This document shows, piece by piece, positions 24,059 to 36,573 of a DNA stretch of 64,000 nt. A program made the translations under genes and the position numbers. The notes under the pieces were generated by a model that was given only the letters and a program-made list of their open reading frames with translations, had not been told where the DNA came from and did no database searches. The stretch covers positions 6,386,001 through 6,450,000 of the forward strand of contig AP026544.2 in assembly GCA_026075535.2 (NCBI GenBank), in the 5' to 3' direction. The stretch's first letter is position 1. Every line of letters begins with the position of its first letter. The DNA comes from Tricholoma matsutake (lineage: Eukaryota > Basidiomycota > Agaricomycetes > Agaricales > Tricholomataceae).

Positions 24059-27000
24059 TTAATATAATAAAGTCATGTCGGTCAGCTGACCCCGAGAAAG
24101 TTTTAATGTTATGTAAAATTTGACTAAGCAGACTGTGCTGTTTTATGCCGGCAAAACCCATGCCAGCGCATCACACATCAAAACAAAATAAAATATTTGT
24201 TGTGCACGACTTCTCTTCTTCCCTGCCTTTCTCCCTCTGCATTCTGCCTTCCACAAAGGTAGGTTTAGGTGTCATTGGGTCCTGCTGACCATCTGACACT
24301 GTTTTGGGGGTTCTACAGCCCCTGGCTTCTGCCATTTAGAGGGTTTTTGCTGTCTTTTCAGGTTTTGGCTATCCTTCTTTTGGTGAGTCAGCTGCCTTAC
24401 TTCTTGGTTTCTCATAGTATCTGTCCCTCTAGGCCTGTTTGCACCTGGATTTTTGTTGGGTGTTCCCTTGCCATCCTCTCTTTTTTGCTGATGGCATTCT
24501 CTTCCCAGCTTTTGGCCTGGGCCTGGGCCTGGACCTGCCTTTTGAGTGAGGTGAGTGGGGTTTGGTGTTTTCTCTCCTCCAGTTGCCTTTGCAATTGGGT
24601 TCTTGAGGAATCAGTAGACCAAGGTGAAGCCCAGTGAAGTCCTGCCTCCCTGGCTTCTCCTTTTCAACAAAGGAGTGTCTGCCAGTTGATTTTGGGCCTG
24701 GACCTCTCTCTGGGCACAGTGTGTAGGGAGATTGGGCTGGTGGGTATGCAGTTGCCTCCCCTTCCATCACTGGAAGTTGCTCCACTGTCAACTACCGCTG
24801 TTTGCACCGATTTCACTGCTTCTTTTAAGAATCTGAGTGCACAGCTGCAGCAGGAGAGTGCTCCATCTCCATTCACCTGGGCTTCTTAACCATGTGAGTA
24901 CATTCTGATTTCTTTCCTTCTTTTGTTCTATTCTCATCCTTGCCTCTGCAGGGATCAAACCCCTCCCAACACTCCTCAGCAGATCCGTATTGCTGCCCAG
25001 CAAAGTGAATGAGACCGGCGTGTCCTGGATAGCCCTCAGTGTCACCGCATCCCTCATCATGCCCACTGACTGCACTTTGCCCCTCCTCCAATTGGCCTCC
25101 CACTCCCTCCTCCTCCTCCCATGGTTGGTCCAGCTGCTAATAACTCTGACCCTTTTGGTGTTCCCCCACTCCAGGCTCCTGCTCCTGCTCCTGCTCCCCT
25201 CACATTTGCAGATCTCATGGCCCAGTATGCTGCTCTTCCACTGCTTCCTATCAATGCAGGACAAGGTCGTGGTGGTGGGGCTCAAGGTCGTGGGGCTGCT
25301 CCTGCTCCACTGCCTATGACTGATCTCATGGCCCAGCATGCAGCTCTTCCACCCTTGCCAGTTGCTCCTGTGCGTGGACATCAAGGTAGAGGTAGGGGTA
25401 GAGGTAGAGGTAGAGGAGCTCCTGTTGCTGTGGTGGGTATTCTCCTTCTACCATTTTGTATGTACATTTCATGGCTGATGCTTGAACAACCAGCCCTTCC
25501 CTGCCATGCCTCCTTTGAATCCACTCCAGCCACCTGCTCCTGTCCCTGCTCCTGCTCAGCCACCTGCTCCTGCTCCTGCTCATCCACCTGCTCCTGCTCC
25601 TGCTCCTGCTCAGCCTCCTGCACCTGCACCTGTTCAGCCCCTTCCTGTTGCCCGCCAGCCATTCAATCTCAACTGGCCTGTCCACAGTCTTGGAAGTATG
25701 GATATCCAATGTCCTTCATGCCATGCACTTCATTAAATGGCAGAGAAAACTGCCAAGTCTTCTCTGATAAATCCCAAGTTTGGCATGTGCTGCTTCAGTG
25801 GAAAAGTCGATCTCCCCCATCTCCATGACCTCCCCCATGAACTGTCCCAACTCTTCAATAGCCAGGATCATCTCAGCAAAGAGTTCCGTGAACACATACA
25901 CAACTACAACAATGCACTTGCCATGACCTCCATTGGCTGAAAGCTGGACAACTCCATGAACAATGGCAATGGGCCCTGGATCTTCAGGCTCCATGGTGAG
26001 CTGTCCCACAAAGCAGGTTCCCTTCTCCCTCTTGCAGGCGAGAATCCTGTGTACTCCCAGCTTTATATCTATGATCCTGCTCAGGCACTTGACCATCGTC
26101 ACAACCACAGACAGAACATCCATCTGCAACCAGACATCTTGAGCAATCTTCAGGACATGCTTCACAACCACCATCCAGGAGTTGCACTCTACAGACAGGC
26201 CTTTGAGCTCACCCGAGACTTGTCACCTGAGCAACAGTGCAAGATCGCTCTTCGCTTTGATGAGGGCTGTGATCGTCATCAGTACAACCTTCCTGATGCC
26301 AGCCAAAATGAAATTGCCATTATTCTTCCAGGGGATGGAGACCAGCCAGGGGGCTATCGTGATATTGTCCTCTACCGCAAGCATGGGAATGGCCTCCAGC
26401 GCATCTCTGAGTGCCATCCTTTCTATCCTGCCCTCCACTATGTGCTGCTGCATCCCACTGGCCAGCTCTCATGGCATCCTCGGCTCGAGTACAGAGGCGG
26501 TGAGGAGGTCGACGATCAGGATGGTGCTGTGGAGCCTCCTGCTGAGGGCCAGCCTCGAAAGCGCAAGCATGTCACCAAGTCTGAGTTTTATCGCTATCGC
26601 CTTCATCCATGCCCTCCCAACATTGAGCCCCAGCATATCTTCCAGGCAGGAAAGCTCTTTCAGCAATATGTGTGTGACCATTGGGCCACCTGTGAGCAGG
26701 ATCATCTGATGTATATCATGTCCAGCCAGGGCAAGCTTTGCAGTGAGGTGTATTCTGGGCTCACAGATGCTGTTGCAGCCAACATTGATGCAGACCCCAG
26801 GGCTCTTGGTCAGAGGACTATCTTGCCATCTTCCTTTGCTGGAAGCACCTGCCACATGCAGCAGCTCCTCCAGGATTCATTGGCCATCAATCGGTACTTC
26901 AAAGGTGGCGACCTCTTTCTCACTATGACTGCCAGCCCCAACTGGCCAGAGATCCAGAATGCCCTGTTGCCAGGTCAGGATCCAGCAGACCATCCTGACT

Positions 27001-30000
27001 TGGCAGTTCAGGCTTTTGAGGCAAAGTGCAGGGAGCTGATCAAGGACATTGAGCATGGCATCTTTGGCAAAGCTGTTGGTCATGTCTTCATAATTGAGTT
27101 CCAGAAGTGTGGCCTTCCTCACATGCACTGCATCATCTTCCTTGATGAGGCTTGCAAGCTCCGCACCCCAGAGGATGTGGACAGCCTTCTTTCTTGCGAG
27201 TTCCCTGTTGATGATTCTGAGCTCCTCGAGTTGGTCAAGCAGTTCATGGTCCACAAGCCCTGCAGTGCTGAAAATGACAATGCTGATGCCCCATGCTTGG
27301 TCAATGGCAAGTGCTCCAAGAACTTTCCCAAGCCCTTCAGAGAGCACACTACCATCTCTGATGATTCTTATGCCTCTTCAAGGCGCCGCAACACTGGCCA
27401 GACCTTTGAGGTCTGGGGGAAGCAGGTCGACAATCGCTGGGTCATCACTTACTGTGCCTATCTTATATGGAAGTATTGCTGCCACATCAATGTTGAGGTC
27501 ATTTCCTCCATCAAGGCCTTGAAGTACATCTACAAGTATGTTTACAAGGGCCATGATCGGGTCACAATGCAGTTTGGCACCTGTGATAATGAGGTTAGGC
27601 AGTACTTGGATGCCCACTTTGTTTCTGCCTGCGAGTCCTTCTGGCGTCTCTTCCACTTTGTCATGCATGGTGCCTCTCCCAATGTTGTTCGCCTCCATGT
27701 CCACCTTCCAAATGAGCAAAATGTCACATGGAGTGAGGATAGAGTAGAGACTGTGCAGCAGGTCATCGAGCAAGCAGCCACAAAAGACACCACTCTCACT
27801 GCATTCTTCAAGGCCAACCTGGCATATCCAGAGGTTGGTGGTGACCTTCTGTACCAGGACTATCCCTCCAAGTTTGTGTATCACAAGAGTACTGGCAAGT
27901 GGAAACCCAGGCAACGTGGCTTTGCAGTTGGCAGGCTGTATTATGTCCACCCCACTGCTGGCGAGCGCTTTTATCTCCGCCTTCTTCTCACCTCTGTCAG
28001 GGGCCCAACATCATTTGAGAACCTCCTCACCTTCCAAGATGTACAGGCACCATCTTTTAGAGAGGCCTGCCTCGCCTGTGGACTGTTAGAAGATGATCAG
28101 GAGTGGCATCAGTGTCTAGAGGAGGCCAGGTCCATGCAGACAGGTCAGCAGCTTTGCCATTTGTTTGTGACCATCCTTCGCGACTGTCTGCCCTCTGACC
28201 CTGCTGCACTCTGGAACACCTTTTGGATTCATATCTGTGATGACCTGCGCTACCGCCTTCAGCATGACTACAACCACCTCAACCCCACTGATAATGATGT
28301 CCAGGACTATGGCCTCTTCCTCATTGACCGGCTTCTCTCTCATACCAACAAGTCCCTTGCTGATTGGCCCACTATGCCTCAGTATACCCAGGACTGGCAA
28401 GCCATGGTTGGCAACCACCTCATCAATGAGCAGAGGTTGTACGATGCTGAGGAGCAAGCAGTGTTGGCAGCTGAGCATGAGGCAAGGTTGAATCAGGATC
28501 AGAGGGTGGCATTTGATGAAATTCTTGCTGCAGTCAATACTCAGTCTGGCCAGACCTTTTTCCTTCATGGCCCTGGAGGCACTGGCAAGACATATGTCTA
28601 CAATACTCTGTGCTACAGGCTTCGCTCCCAGGCTAAGATTGTTCTCTGTGTTGCATCCTCAGGCATTGCTGCCCTTCTTCTCAAAGGTGGTCATACTGCA
28701 CACTCTACATTCAAGATTCCCATTCCCATCCATGAGTCCTCCACATGTGGCCTCTCAAAGACTTCTAAGCATGCAGAGCTCATATGTGCAGCAGACTTGG
28801 TCATTTGGGATGAGGCCCCCATGCAGCATCGTCACATCCATGAGTCTATCAATCACACCTTCCGTGATATCCGTGGATCAAACAAGCCATTTGGTGGCCT
28901 CTCCATCATCTTTGGAGGGGACTTTCAGCAGATTCTGCCTGTTATCATCAGAGGATCATGTCCTCAGACTGTCAGTGCCTCCATGCAGCGCTCTGCTCTT
29001 TGGGGGAATATCCAGGTGCTCCATCTCAAGCAGAACATGCATTTGAGTGGAGATGTTGCAGAGGAGTGCAACTTTGCAAGGTGGCAGCTGGAGGTTGGTC
29101 ATGGAATGCACACAGACAATGAGGCCAACATCCATCTTCCTGACCATTTCAAGTGCCCAGAGAACTTGGTCCCCTCCCTCATGGATGCCATCTATCCTGA
29201 CATCCATCATCCACAACAGCACTTAGACCAGTACTTCTCAGATCAGACAATCCTCTCAAGCCGCAATGATGATGTGGATGACCTCAATGCTTATATCCTT
29301 CACAAGTTCCCTGGACAGCAGAGGGTGTTTAACAGTGCTGACTCAATTCCAAACAACACACAAGACCAGGGAGAGCTCATGTACCCTGTGGAGTACCTGA
29401 ACTCGATCAACTGCTCGGGACTGCCATTGGCTCAGACAGCTCTCAAGATTGGTTGTCCAGTGATGGTGCTTCAGAACCTGGATCCTGGGCATGGTGTCTG
29501 CAATGGGAGCAGAGGAATTCTCACAAGGATGAGAAACAGGGTGTTAGAGGTACGGCTTCTTACTGGGGATCATGCTGGAGAGACTGTGTTCATTCCAAGG
29601 ATTACACTGCGACCAACTGAGGATCAAGTGCCTTTTGAGTTCACTAGGAGGCAGTTTCCAGTGTGGCTCTCCTTTGCGATGACAATCAACAAGTCACAGG
29701 GCCAGTCTGTCAGACATGTTGGTCTTGACCTGCGGACTCCAGTTTTTACACATGGGCAGTTCTATGTGGCAATCTCTTGGGTGACATCAGTTCACAACAT
29801 CAAAGCCATCTGGGCAAGTACGAGTGAGGAGGCAATAACAAAAAATATTGTATATAATGAAGTACTACTAGATATTGTATAGATAGAGTGCACATAAAGA
29901 TGGGTACAATAATGTATCATACTATATAATATAATGTATCATAGCACATATATAAAGATGTGTAGATATAAATATAAATATCACCCGTGTGCCAAAGGCA

Positions 30001-30015
30001 CATTCAAAAAGCTTG
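24059..30015 (+). mobile_element. Helitron II (RepHel type), in tandem with Helitron I
   Basis: Lies directly downstream of the Helitron I terminus in the same orientation. The 3' end mirrors Helitron I: hairpin TGTGCC-AAA-GGCACA at 29988-30002, a 13-nt tail and terminal CTTG (30012-30015), then TAGT and the resumed KDZ inverted repeat ATGTATAAC. The 5' end is inferred and starts TTAATATAATAAAG right after the Helitron I CTTG. It contains one long RepHel gene, and the 5' leader is homologous to that of Helitron I. Confidence 0.75.
25482..29882 (+). pseudogene. RepHel protein of Helitron II, nearly intact
   Basis: A single frame that begins in a Pro/Ala-rich exon (after an intron at about 25433-25490) and runs to 29882. 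It is broken only by TAA at 25734-25736 (where Helitron I has Trp in FHWMAEK) and TGA at 25938-25940 (Arg in Helitron I). From Met 25956 onward, 1308 codons are uninterrupted. These cover the HUH motif GLPHMHCIIFL near 27110, the tyrosine helix YIYKYVYKGHD near 27530, and the PIF1-type helicase with GPGGTGKTYVYNTLC at about 28570 and VIWDEAPMQHRHIHESIN near 28800. All catalytic motifs are therefore intact in the downstream part, although the N-terminal zinc-like region is lost by the stops. It could still act in trans if translated from the internal Met; that is inference. Confidence 0.88.
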
Positions 30016-30027
30016 TAGTATGTATAA
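30016..30027. repeat. KDZ left inverted repeat, segment 2
   Basis: TAGTATGTATAA between the Helitron II terminus and the Ty3 II LTR. It matches the right inverted repeat (reverse complement GCATGTATAACATG). The last five bases, TATAA, are also the target duplication of Ty3 element II. Confidence 0.7.
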
Positions 30028-30240
30028 TGTAATGATGGCCCTTATTTACACATATTTACCATGCACATGATAACAGACAGATGGACGATGGACACTCTTA
30101 TCTACCAACCACCATCATCCGACCAGTAGTACTACCTAGCTTGCCGACTCTGTTGAATCCAAACCTTGAGCTCGTTATATCCTGGTCTCCCCTGTTCTCC
30201 CACTGAGTGATTTCTTGTGTGAACACTGCACGGGGTTACA
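30028..30240 (+). repeat. 5' LTR of Ty3 element II
   Basis: 213 bp, TGTAATGATGG to GGTTACA, with a TATA-like CTCGTTATATCC near its centre. Immediately followed by a T-run. Confidence 0.9.
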
Positions 30241-30598
30241 CTTTTTTTTTAATGCCACTCTCGAAAGGATTGCCACTGTTTGCGTAGCCGTCGCGCCTAA
30301 TGCTGTTGTTGTTGATGGATTTGCTGCCCACCCTGCTGTTGACACAACATCAAGCTCTGAGTGTCCTTGACACGACCACTGCCCTTGAGAACTCTGAATT
30401 GTCTTCACCATTGCTGCTGACACCCTGTACAGGCTCTGCCTACCCGTCATCAACTCCGAGTGGAGGTGACGACATGCATACAGTCACTCCTGCTAGCCCT
30501 GCCATCTCGAGGAACTTCGGCACACATACATCCAGTGTTTCAGACAACACAGACACTGACTCCTCGCATACGACCCCACACCGTTCATTACACAGAGA

Positions 30599-33500
30599 AT
30601 GTCAACCTATGGCACTGCCAAATGTGTACATGCTGAACCCAAGCGCATCCCATTGCTCACGTCTGGTGAAGTATCACCCATGGTCATGCACCAGTGGGAA
30701 ATGGCATGCGAAGATTTCTTCTCTGCAAATAAGAAACTGGAGGAGGTGGATCACGTCGCTGCAGTTCTACCTGGTCTCAAGGACATGCGTGCCCAAGATT
30801 GGGTTGCAACACATCGCTCAGAGCTTACTGCAGTCCCGTTCCCCAGCTTCATGAAACAACTATGCAAGGAATTCCTGTCCGATGGATGGGATGATGAACT
30901 TCATGCCCGTATATGCAATGCTTGCCTCAAGCCCTCTGACTCATTCATGAAGTGGGTTAACGATATCCGTCACCTCAACATCATCTTACGTGGCATAGAC
31001 TATCATTTCTCCGAAGACACCCTGCGTTTCCAACTTGATAGTCTGCTTGATGTTGACCTCCGCATGCATTGCAAGAACTGTAAAATAAAGAACCTGGTTG
31101 ATGCTGCTGCCGATGTGGCCAGTGAAAAGACCGGGGAGGCTCGTCTCTCCACCTGGATTGCTGAAGTCTGCAAACTCGCAGAAGAATGTCAGCACGACAC
31201 CAAACGTTACCTCGAAGCAAGCGAGGACTTTCAGCGCGCTCCCAAGCACCAAGCCCTTGCAAATAATTCCCGTGCCCTTAACGCTGTACCTGCAAAGGTT
31301 CATAACACTGCGAATTCCTCTGCTGGCACACGTACAAAACCACCTCATCTCACAGATAATGAGCGATCCCTCCTGCACAAGCACCAGGGCTGTATGAAGT
31401 GTCGACGTGGTTATCAAACTCACCGTGCCTCTGATTGCCCTTTCGACTTCCCTGACCCCCACAACTATAGAGAATTGACAGAAGAAATCCTGCTTGGTTA
31501 CAAACATGGAGGCACATCCAACAACAAGACGGTGGGCATTGTGACATCGTCTTCATGAATTGAGGACACCGACGGTGTTGACCCTTCCATCATGGGGGCA
31601 GTCATGCTGAGCGCCATTTTGGGTGCAGGCTCTGAGTCTGAGGAGGATGTGAGTACTCCTTTGACCATAAAACACTTGCATTGGACATGCTCCTTAGTGG
31701 GGCCATCTGTTGATGAACCGTTTACAGTAGACAGTATGCTGGACTGCGGGGCGCATGTCGTGCTCATCAGCGAGAGCTTGGTGCACCTTCTAGGTCTCCA
31801 TCATTTCTGCCTTCATAAGCCACTCCCGATTTCTGTTGCTCTCAACAACACCACATCTTCCGATAGCCATTTGTACAAATATGTGAAAATCATGCCGTTC
31901 TCTCCAGACTCTGCTTATGTTTCTTTAACTATTAAAGCCGTTGTTATGCCCAACCTTTGTGTTCTGCTTCTCTTAGGGCTCCCCTTTCTTGCTGTGAATC
32001 ATATTGTTGCAGACTTTGTTGCACGCACCACCATCGATAAACGTTGTAATTTTGACTTGTTAAACCCTCCATTGGTTGTCAAACCAAAAAAAATTATTGA
32101 GCCTGCCATGTCTATTATCGATGTGAGGAGAGAGAAGAAATCAGTTTTAGAAGAACTTGTGCTAGTGTGTAAAGAGCATTTGAAATGCAGAAAGGGAGTT
32201 CCTGAAATTGTTAAACCGTTGAATATTGCTGCAATGGTGAAGGCATGAATTGAAGTCCTGGTGCTACAGGAAAGATTTAGTTCCCTTGAGAAAGATTTTT
32301 TATCAGAGTTTAAAGATGTATTTGAACCCTTGCATCACATTGATAAATTGCCTCGGAATGTCACAGCATGAATTAAATTGAAAAATGCAGAACAAACAAT
32401 TAAGACCTGTACCTACGCTTGTCCACACAAATTCCACAAGGTGTGGCAAACTCTAATTCAACAACATCTTGATGCGGGATGCATCCGCCCCTCATCATCA
32501 CCTCACACCTCTCCTGCTTTCATAATCCCAAAGTCGGACCCCTCAGTGCTGCCGTGCTGGGTCAATGACTACCGACAGCTGAACAAGAATACGATTATGG
32601 ACTCCCATCCCCTACCTCGCATCAACGATATCCTGAATGACTGTGCTAAGGGAGAGATTTGGGGCACCATCGACATGACAAATAGTTTCTTCCAAACATG
32701 CATGCATCCAAGCGACATTCCACTGACAGCTGTATCCACCCCTTTTGGGTTGTTTGAGTGGATGGTGATGCCGATGGGATTGAGAAATGCACCAGCCATC
32801 CACCAACAACGTGTAACATCTGCCCTATGCCCGTACATTGGAAAGATCTGCCACATCTATTTGGATGATATCATAATTTGGTCTAATACGGTAGAAGAGC
32901 ATTGTGAGAACGTTCAAACAATACTAACTGCTTTACGTGGCTCGCAGTTATACTGTAACCCTCAGAAGACACTGTTATTTCAGACCGAGGTGGACTTTCT
33001 AGGGCACCACATCTCTGCTCGAGGTATCGAGGCGGACACAAAAAAGACAGACTGCATTATTGGCTGGCCCAGGCCACGGAGTGCAAAGGAGGTTCAACAA
33101 TTCTGCGGACTCGTGCGTTACATTGCACACTTCTTGCCACAGATCACGGAGCACACTCGAGTTCTGACAGAGCTCACGATGAAGGATTGTAATACCTCTT
33201 TTCCACCATGGACTGACACACACAAACAGGCCTTTGTTGCCATCAAAAAGGCCATGGTGGGTCGTGATTGCTTGACGACCATCAACCACAACCAGATGCC
33301 GGATATGAAAATATTTGTAACAACTGACGCTAGTGATTTCCAGTCCGGAGTGGTACTCTCTTTTGGAAAGACATGGGAATCTGCTCGACCTGTGGTGTTC
33401 AACTCCATGACCTTCAAGGGAGCAGAGCTAAACTACCCAGTACATGAAAAGGAAATGCTGGCCATTATTAGTGCTCTGGATAAGTGGCGGTCTGATCTCA

Positions 33501-35319
33501 TTGGGGTCCCTGTGCTTGTCTACACTGACCATAAGACCCTTGAGAATTTTGACACGCAGAAAGACCTGAGCTGCCGCCAGGTGAGGTGGATGGAATTTAT
33601 GTCCCAGTATGACTGCAAGATCATATACATCAAAGGGGATGAAAATATGGTGGCTGATGCTCTGTCTCATATGGACTTCTACCCCGATGTGCATGCTACA
33701 ATCCCGTACCCACCACAGCCGGAGATCGTAGCACTTCTCCTACCCGAGGACGATGACCCTCTCTCTCATGTGCTCAAGTCCTGGCAGATCCTGCAACAAA
33801 CACCGTCCATGATCATGTTATCGCGTCCACGCTTTCCATCACCGCTGATACAGAATTGCTCTCCTGCATCCAGGGGAATTACGGAGAGGACCCTTGGTGC
33901 AAACGCTTGCTGGATGCAGAGTTCTTGCCACATGGCATCCACAAAACAAATGGGCTCCTTTACACAGGGGACAGGCTGATCATTCCCCGAGTGTCTAAGG
34001 TATGTGAGTTGCTCTTCCATTTGGCTCACAATGTACTAGGACACTTTAGCTTTGCCAAAACATATGGTTCCCTCTGTGAATCATTTTACTGGCCGAACAT
34101 GCGCCGTGACTTGGAACAGGCATATATTCTGGCATGTGCTGATTGCCAGCAAAACAAAGGATCAACCCAGAAGCCCTTTGGTCCGTTGCACCCCCTTCCC
34201 GTGCCAGATCAACGGGGGGATTCAGTGGCTATGGATTTCATTGGACCGCTGCCAGAGGATGAGGGGTTTAACTGCATTGTCACCTTCACTGATTGGCTCA
34301 ACAGCAACATACGGATAATTCTGATGCGAACGGACATCTCAGCAGAAGATCTGGCCATAATCTTTTTCAATGAGTGGTATTGCGAAAATGGACTACCCTT
34401 GGAGATTGTTTCCGACTGCGACAAACTGTTCATCTCCAAATTCTGGCAATCACTCCATGGCCTGACGGGTGTCAAGCTGAAAATGTCGATGGTGTACCAC
34501 CCGGAATCTGATGGCGCGAGCAAACAATCAAACAAGACAATTAACCAGTGCCTACGGTATCATGTCGAACGTAATCAGATGGGTTGGAGGCGCGCGTTGC
34601 GATGGGTACGTTTCGATATAATGAATACCATCAATGCTTCAACAGGATTCTCTCCCTTCCATCTTCAGATGGGTCAGTCCCCACGCATGATCCCTCCTCT
34701 TGTCTGCTCGGAAGTTAATGATCTAACTGACATCTGTGCAACCGCTGTGATTGAGAGATTACAACTCGACGTCTTGGAAGCTAAAGACAATATGCTTCGG
34801 GCTAAGATTTCTCAATCACTCGCTGTGAACAAGCACTGCACTGATGCCTTTCCATTTGAAACAGGTAGCCATGTGGTCCTCTCAACATTGCACCGGCGTC
34901 AGGACTACAAGGCGAGGGATGAAAAACAAGTTGTGAAATTCATGCCGTGTTTTGATGGGCCTTACCTTGTCATGGAGACCACCCCCGAAATTTCAACGGT
35001 TACAATCGATTTGCTGAACCACCCCAACACCTTCCCTACCTTCCACACTTCCCAGGTTCGCCCCTTTGTCAAAAACAACAAGGACCTTACCCCGGGCTGC
35101 GAGTTGGAAGAACCACCCCCTGTCTTTGTGAACAACGAGGAAGAGTTTTTTGTCGACCATATTTTGGACGAACGTAAAAGAGGATGGGGGTTACAATACC
35201 TGGTATGTTGGCTCGGCTATGGACCTGAGAAAGATTGTTGGCTGCCCAGACATGAACTCGATGACTGCGAAGCGCTGGATATCTGGTTGGCAAAGAAAAA
35301 TATGGTTGCTAGTACGTAG
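30599..35319 (+). pseudogene. gag-pol: Gag-pol of Ty3 element II, stops and one frameshift
   Basis: Gag (30599-31558) has a capsid-like region and a knuckle CMKCRRGYQTHRASDCP near 31390. The same frame continues into protease (MLDCGAHVVLISESLV), reverse transcriptase (YLDDIIIWS near 32857), RNase H (TTDASDFQSGVVLSFG) and, after a frame change near 33780, the integrase zinc domain (CADCQQNKG), the DDE core and a C-terminal chromodomain (LQYLVCWLGYGPEKDCWLPR, to 35319). Stops are TGA at 31556, 32246 and about 32369, all in the context CATGAATT, as expected if an original CACGAATT (Arg) lost its CpG. The frameshift and stops make this copy inactive. Confidence 0.88.
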
Positions 35320-35454
35320 CCTTTCAATTTCTTTCGCCGGCCGGTAGCTTTTCCCCACTGGGGTTTTTGATGCACCTGTGCTCGTGCACCTTTTTTTTAC
35401 CTACTTTTCTACCCACCTTGGAGAGTTTTTGGAATTTTTTATGGGGGGGGAGGG

Positions 35455-35667
35455 TGTAATGATGGCCCTTATTTACACATATTTACCACGCACATGATAA
35501 CAGACAGATGGACAATGGACACTCTTATCTACCAACCACCATCATCCGACTAGTAGTACTACCTAGCTTGCCGACTCTGTTGAATCCAAACCTTGAGCTC
35601 ATTATATCCTGGTCTCCCCTATTCTCCCACCGAGTGATTTCTTGTGCAAACACTGCACGTGGTTACA
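35455..35667 (+). repeat. 3' LTR of Ty3 element II
   Basis: 213 bp, nine differences from the 5' LTR. Followed by target duplication TATAA and the resumed KDZ inverted repeat CATGTACTAGTATCAAATG. Confidence 0.9.
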
Positions 35668-35706
35668 TATAACATGTACTAGTATCAAATGAATACACTT
35701 TTACAA
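35668..35706. repeat. KDZ left inverted repeat, segment 3
   Basis: TATAACATGTACTAGTATC through ACTTTTACAA matches the reverse complement of the right repeat at about 53873-53907 without gaps. Ends with TACAA, the duplication of the next insertion. Confidence 0.8.
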
Positions 35707-35958
35707 TGTTGGAGCAGACTATATACGCTGCACAGGGGAAGAGACTACATGTTCCTTACAACCTACCTGGGGTTTAGTTAGAAGGGTTAGCAGAGGTAAG
35801 AACACTGTATTCCTACTACGGTACAGGTTCTCCTTATATACATAATAATAAGGATATCACATGACTCCAGAGGAATATGCATATGAAACATGTAACAATA
35901 TTGGTAATTAATGTGGGAGAATATGCACATGCAACAATATTGGTAATTAATTTCAACA
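35707..35958. mobile_element. Solo LTR (252 bp) inside the KDZ inverted repeat
   Basis: Begins TGTTGGAGCAG and ends TTTCAACA, so it has the TGTTG...CAACA ends of an LTR. It is flanked by a perfect 5-bp duplication TACAA (35702-35706 and 35959-35963). The right KDZ repeat lacks exactly this block and has one TACAA. It contains two AACAATATTGGTAATTAAT copies near its 3' end. It is not related to the copia LTR at 48920; the internal part was presumably lost by LTR-LTR recombination. Confidence 0.85.
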
Positions 35959-36220
35959 TACAATTCTTGCTTGTGATACACTATGAAGAATGTTAATAAT
36001 ATACAGATCAGAGATAGCGTACATGGTACTTGGCAACGGCATTGGCATAGAAGTATGGCATTGGCATCAGGCACCACTTCGCCATAACAGTACGACCTAG
36101 CTGTGTGTACTATAGTGAATTACAATGCTTGGTATAGATGTGCATAGGAGACTGTATGGCCTAGCTATGGGCAATGATGCAATAATTCATTCTATGTAGT
36201 GCAGACCTACCAAATGGGTC
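35959..36220. repeat. KDZ left inverted repeat, segment 4 (inner part)
   Basis: Continues the inverted repeat from TTCTTGCTTGTGATACACTA to TGCAGACCTACCAAATGG. The counterpart on the right is 53604-53873. The four left segments add up to about 412 bp, the same as the right repeat. A second copy of the ATTCTTGCTTGTGATACACT block follows at about 36227-36262. Confidence 0.75.
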
Positions 36221-36573
36221 TTTTACAATTCTTGCTTGTGATACACTGTGAAGAATGTTAATAGACAGATTGGTGACCTATGAGATAGCGTTGGACATGG
36301 TATTCAGCATTGGCATTGGCATAGATGTGCGGTAAGAATCTAATACATTGATGAAATAGTCACAGCCATTGGCATCGGCATCAGCAGACATGTCAGCACA
36401 GAAATCTACATCAACGTCAACATCGGCAGCAGCAGACAGACACTTTGGGGTGGAAATCTATATATCAAGAGCATTGGCAATGGGCATTAGCAAACCAGAT
36501 GCACAATGGGTGCAGGCAGTATGAATGAACAAAATCAACAAAACAGCAGCTAAAATAACAATGTCAGTGTTAG

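Larger units (their letters stand above)
30028..35667 (+). mobile_element. Ty3/chromovirus LTR retrotransposon II
   Basis: Two 213-bp LTRs (30028-30240 and 35455-35667) beginning TGTAATGATGG and ending GGTTACA, with a perfect duplication TATAA (30023-30027 and 35668-35672) that lies inside the KDZ inverted repeat. A purine tract ATGGGGGGGGAGGG precedes the 3' LTR. The LTRs differ at nine positions (about 4 percent), six of them at CpG-derived sites, so it is older than Ty3 element I. It belongs to a different family: gag and pol share one frame, the LTR is half the length, and a T-run follows the 5' LTR where a primer site would be expected. Confidence 0.9.

Noticed and set aside
24059..24240. 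Separate small element between the two Helitrons (GC-rich palindrome TGCCGGCA near 24149)
   Set aside because: The stretch fits as the 5' end of Helitron II, and no independent ends or duplication are visible.
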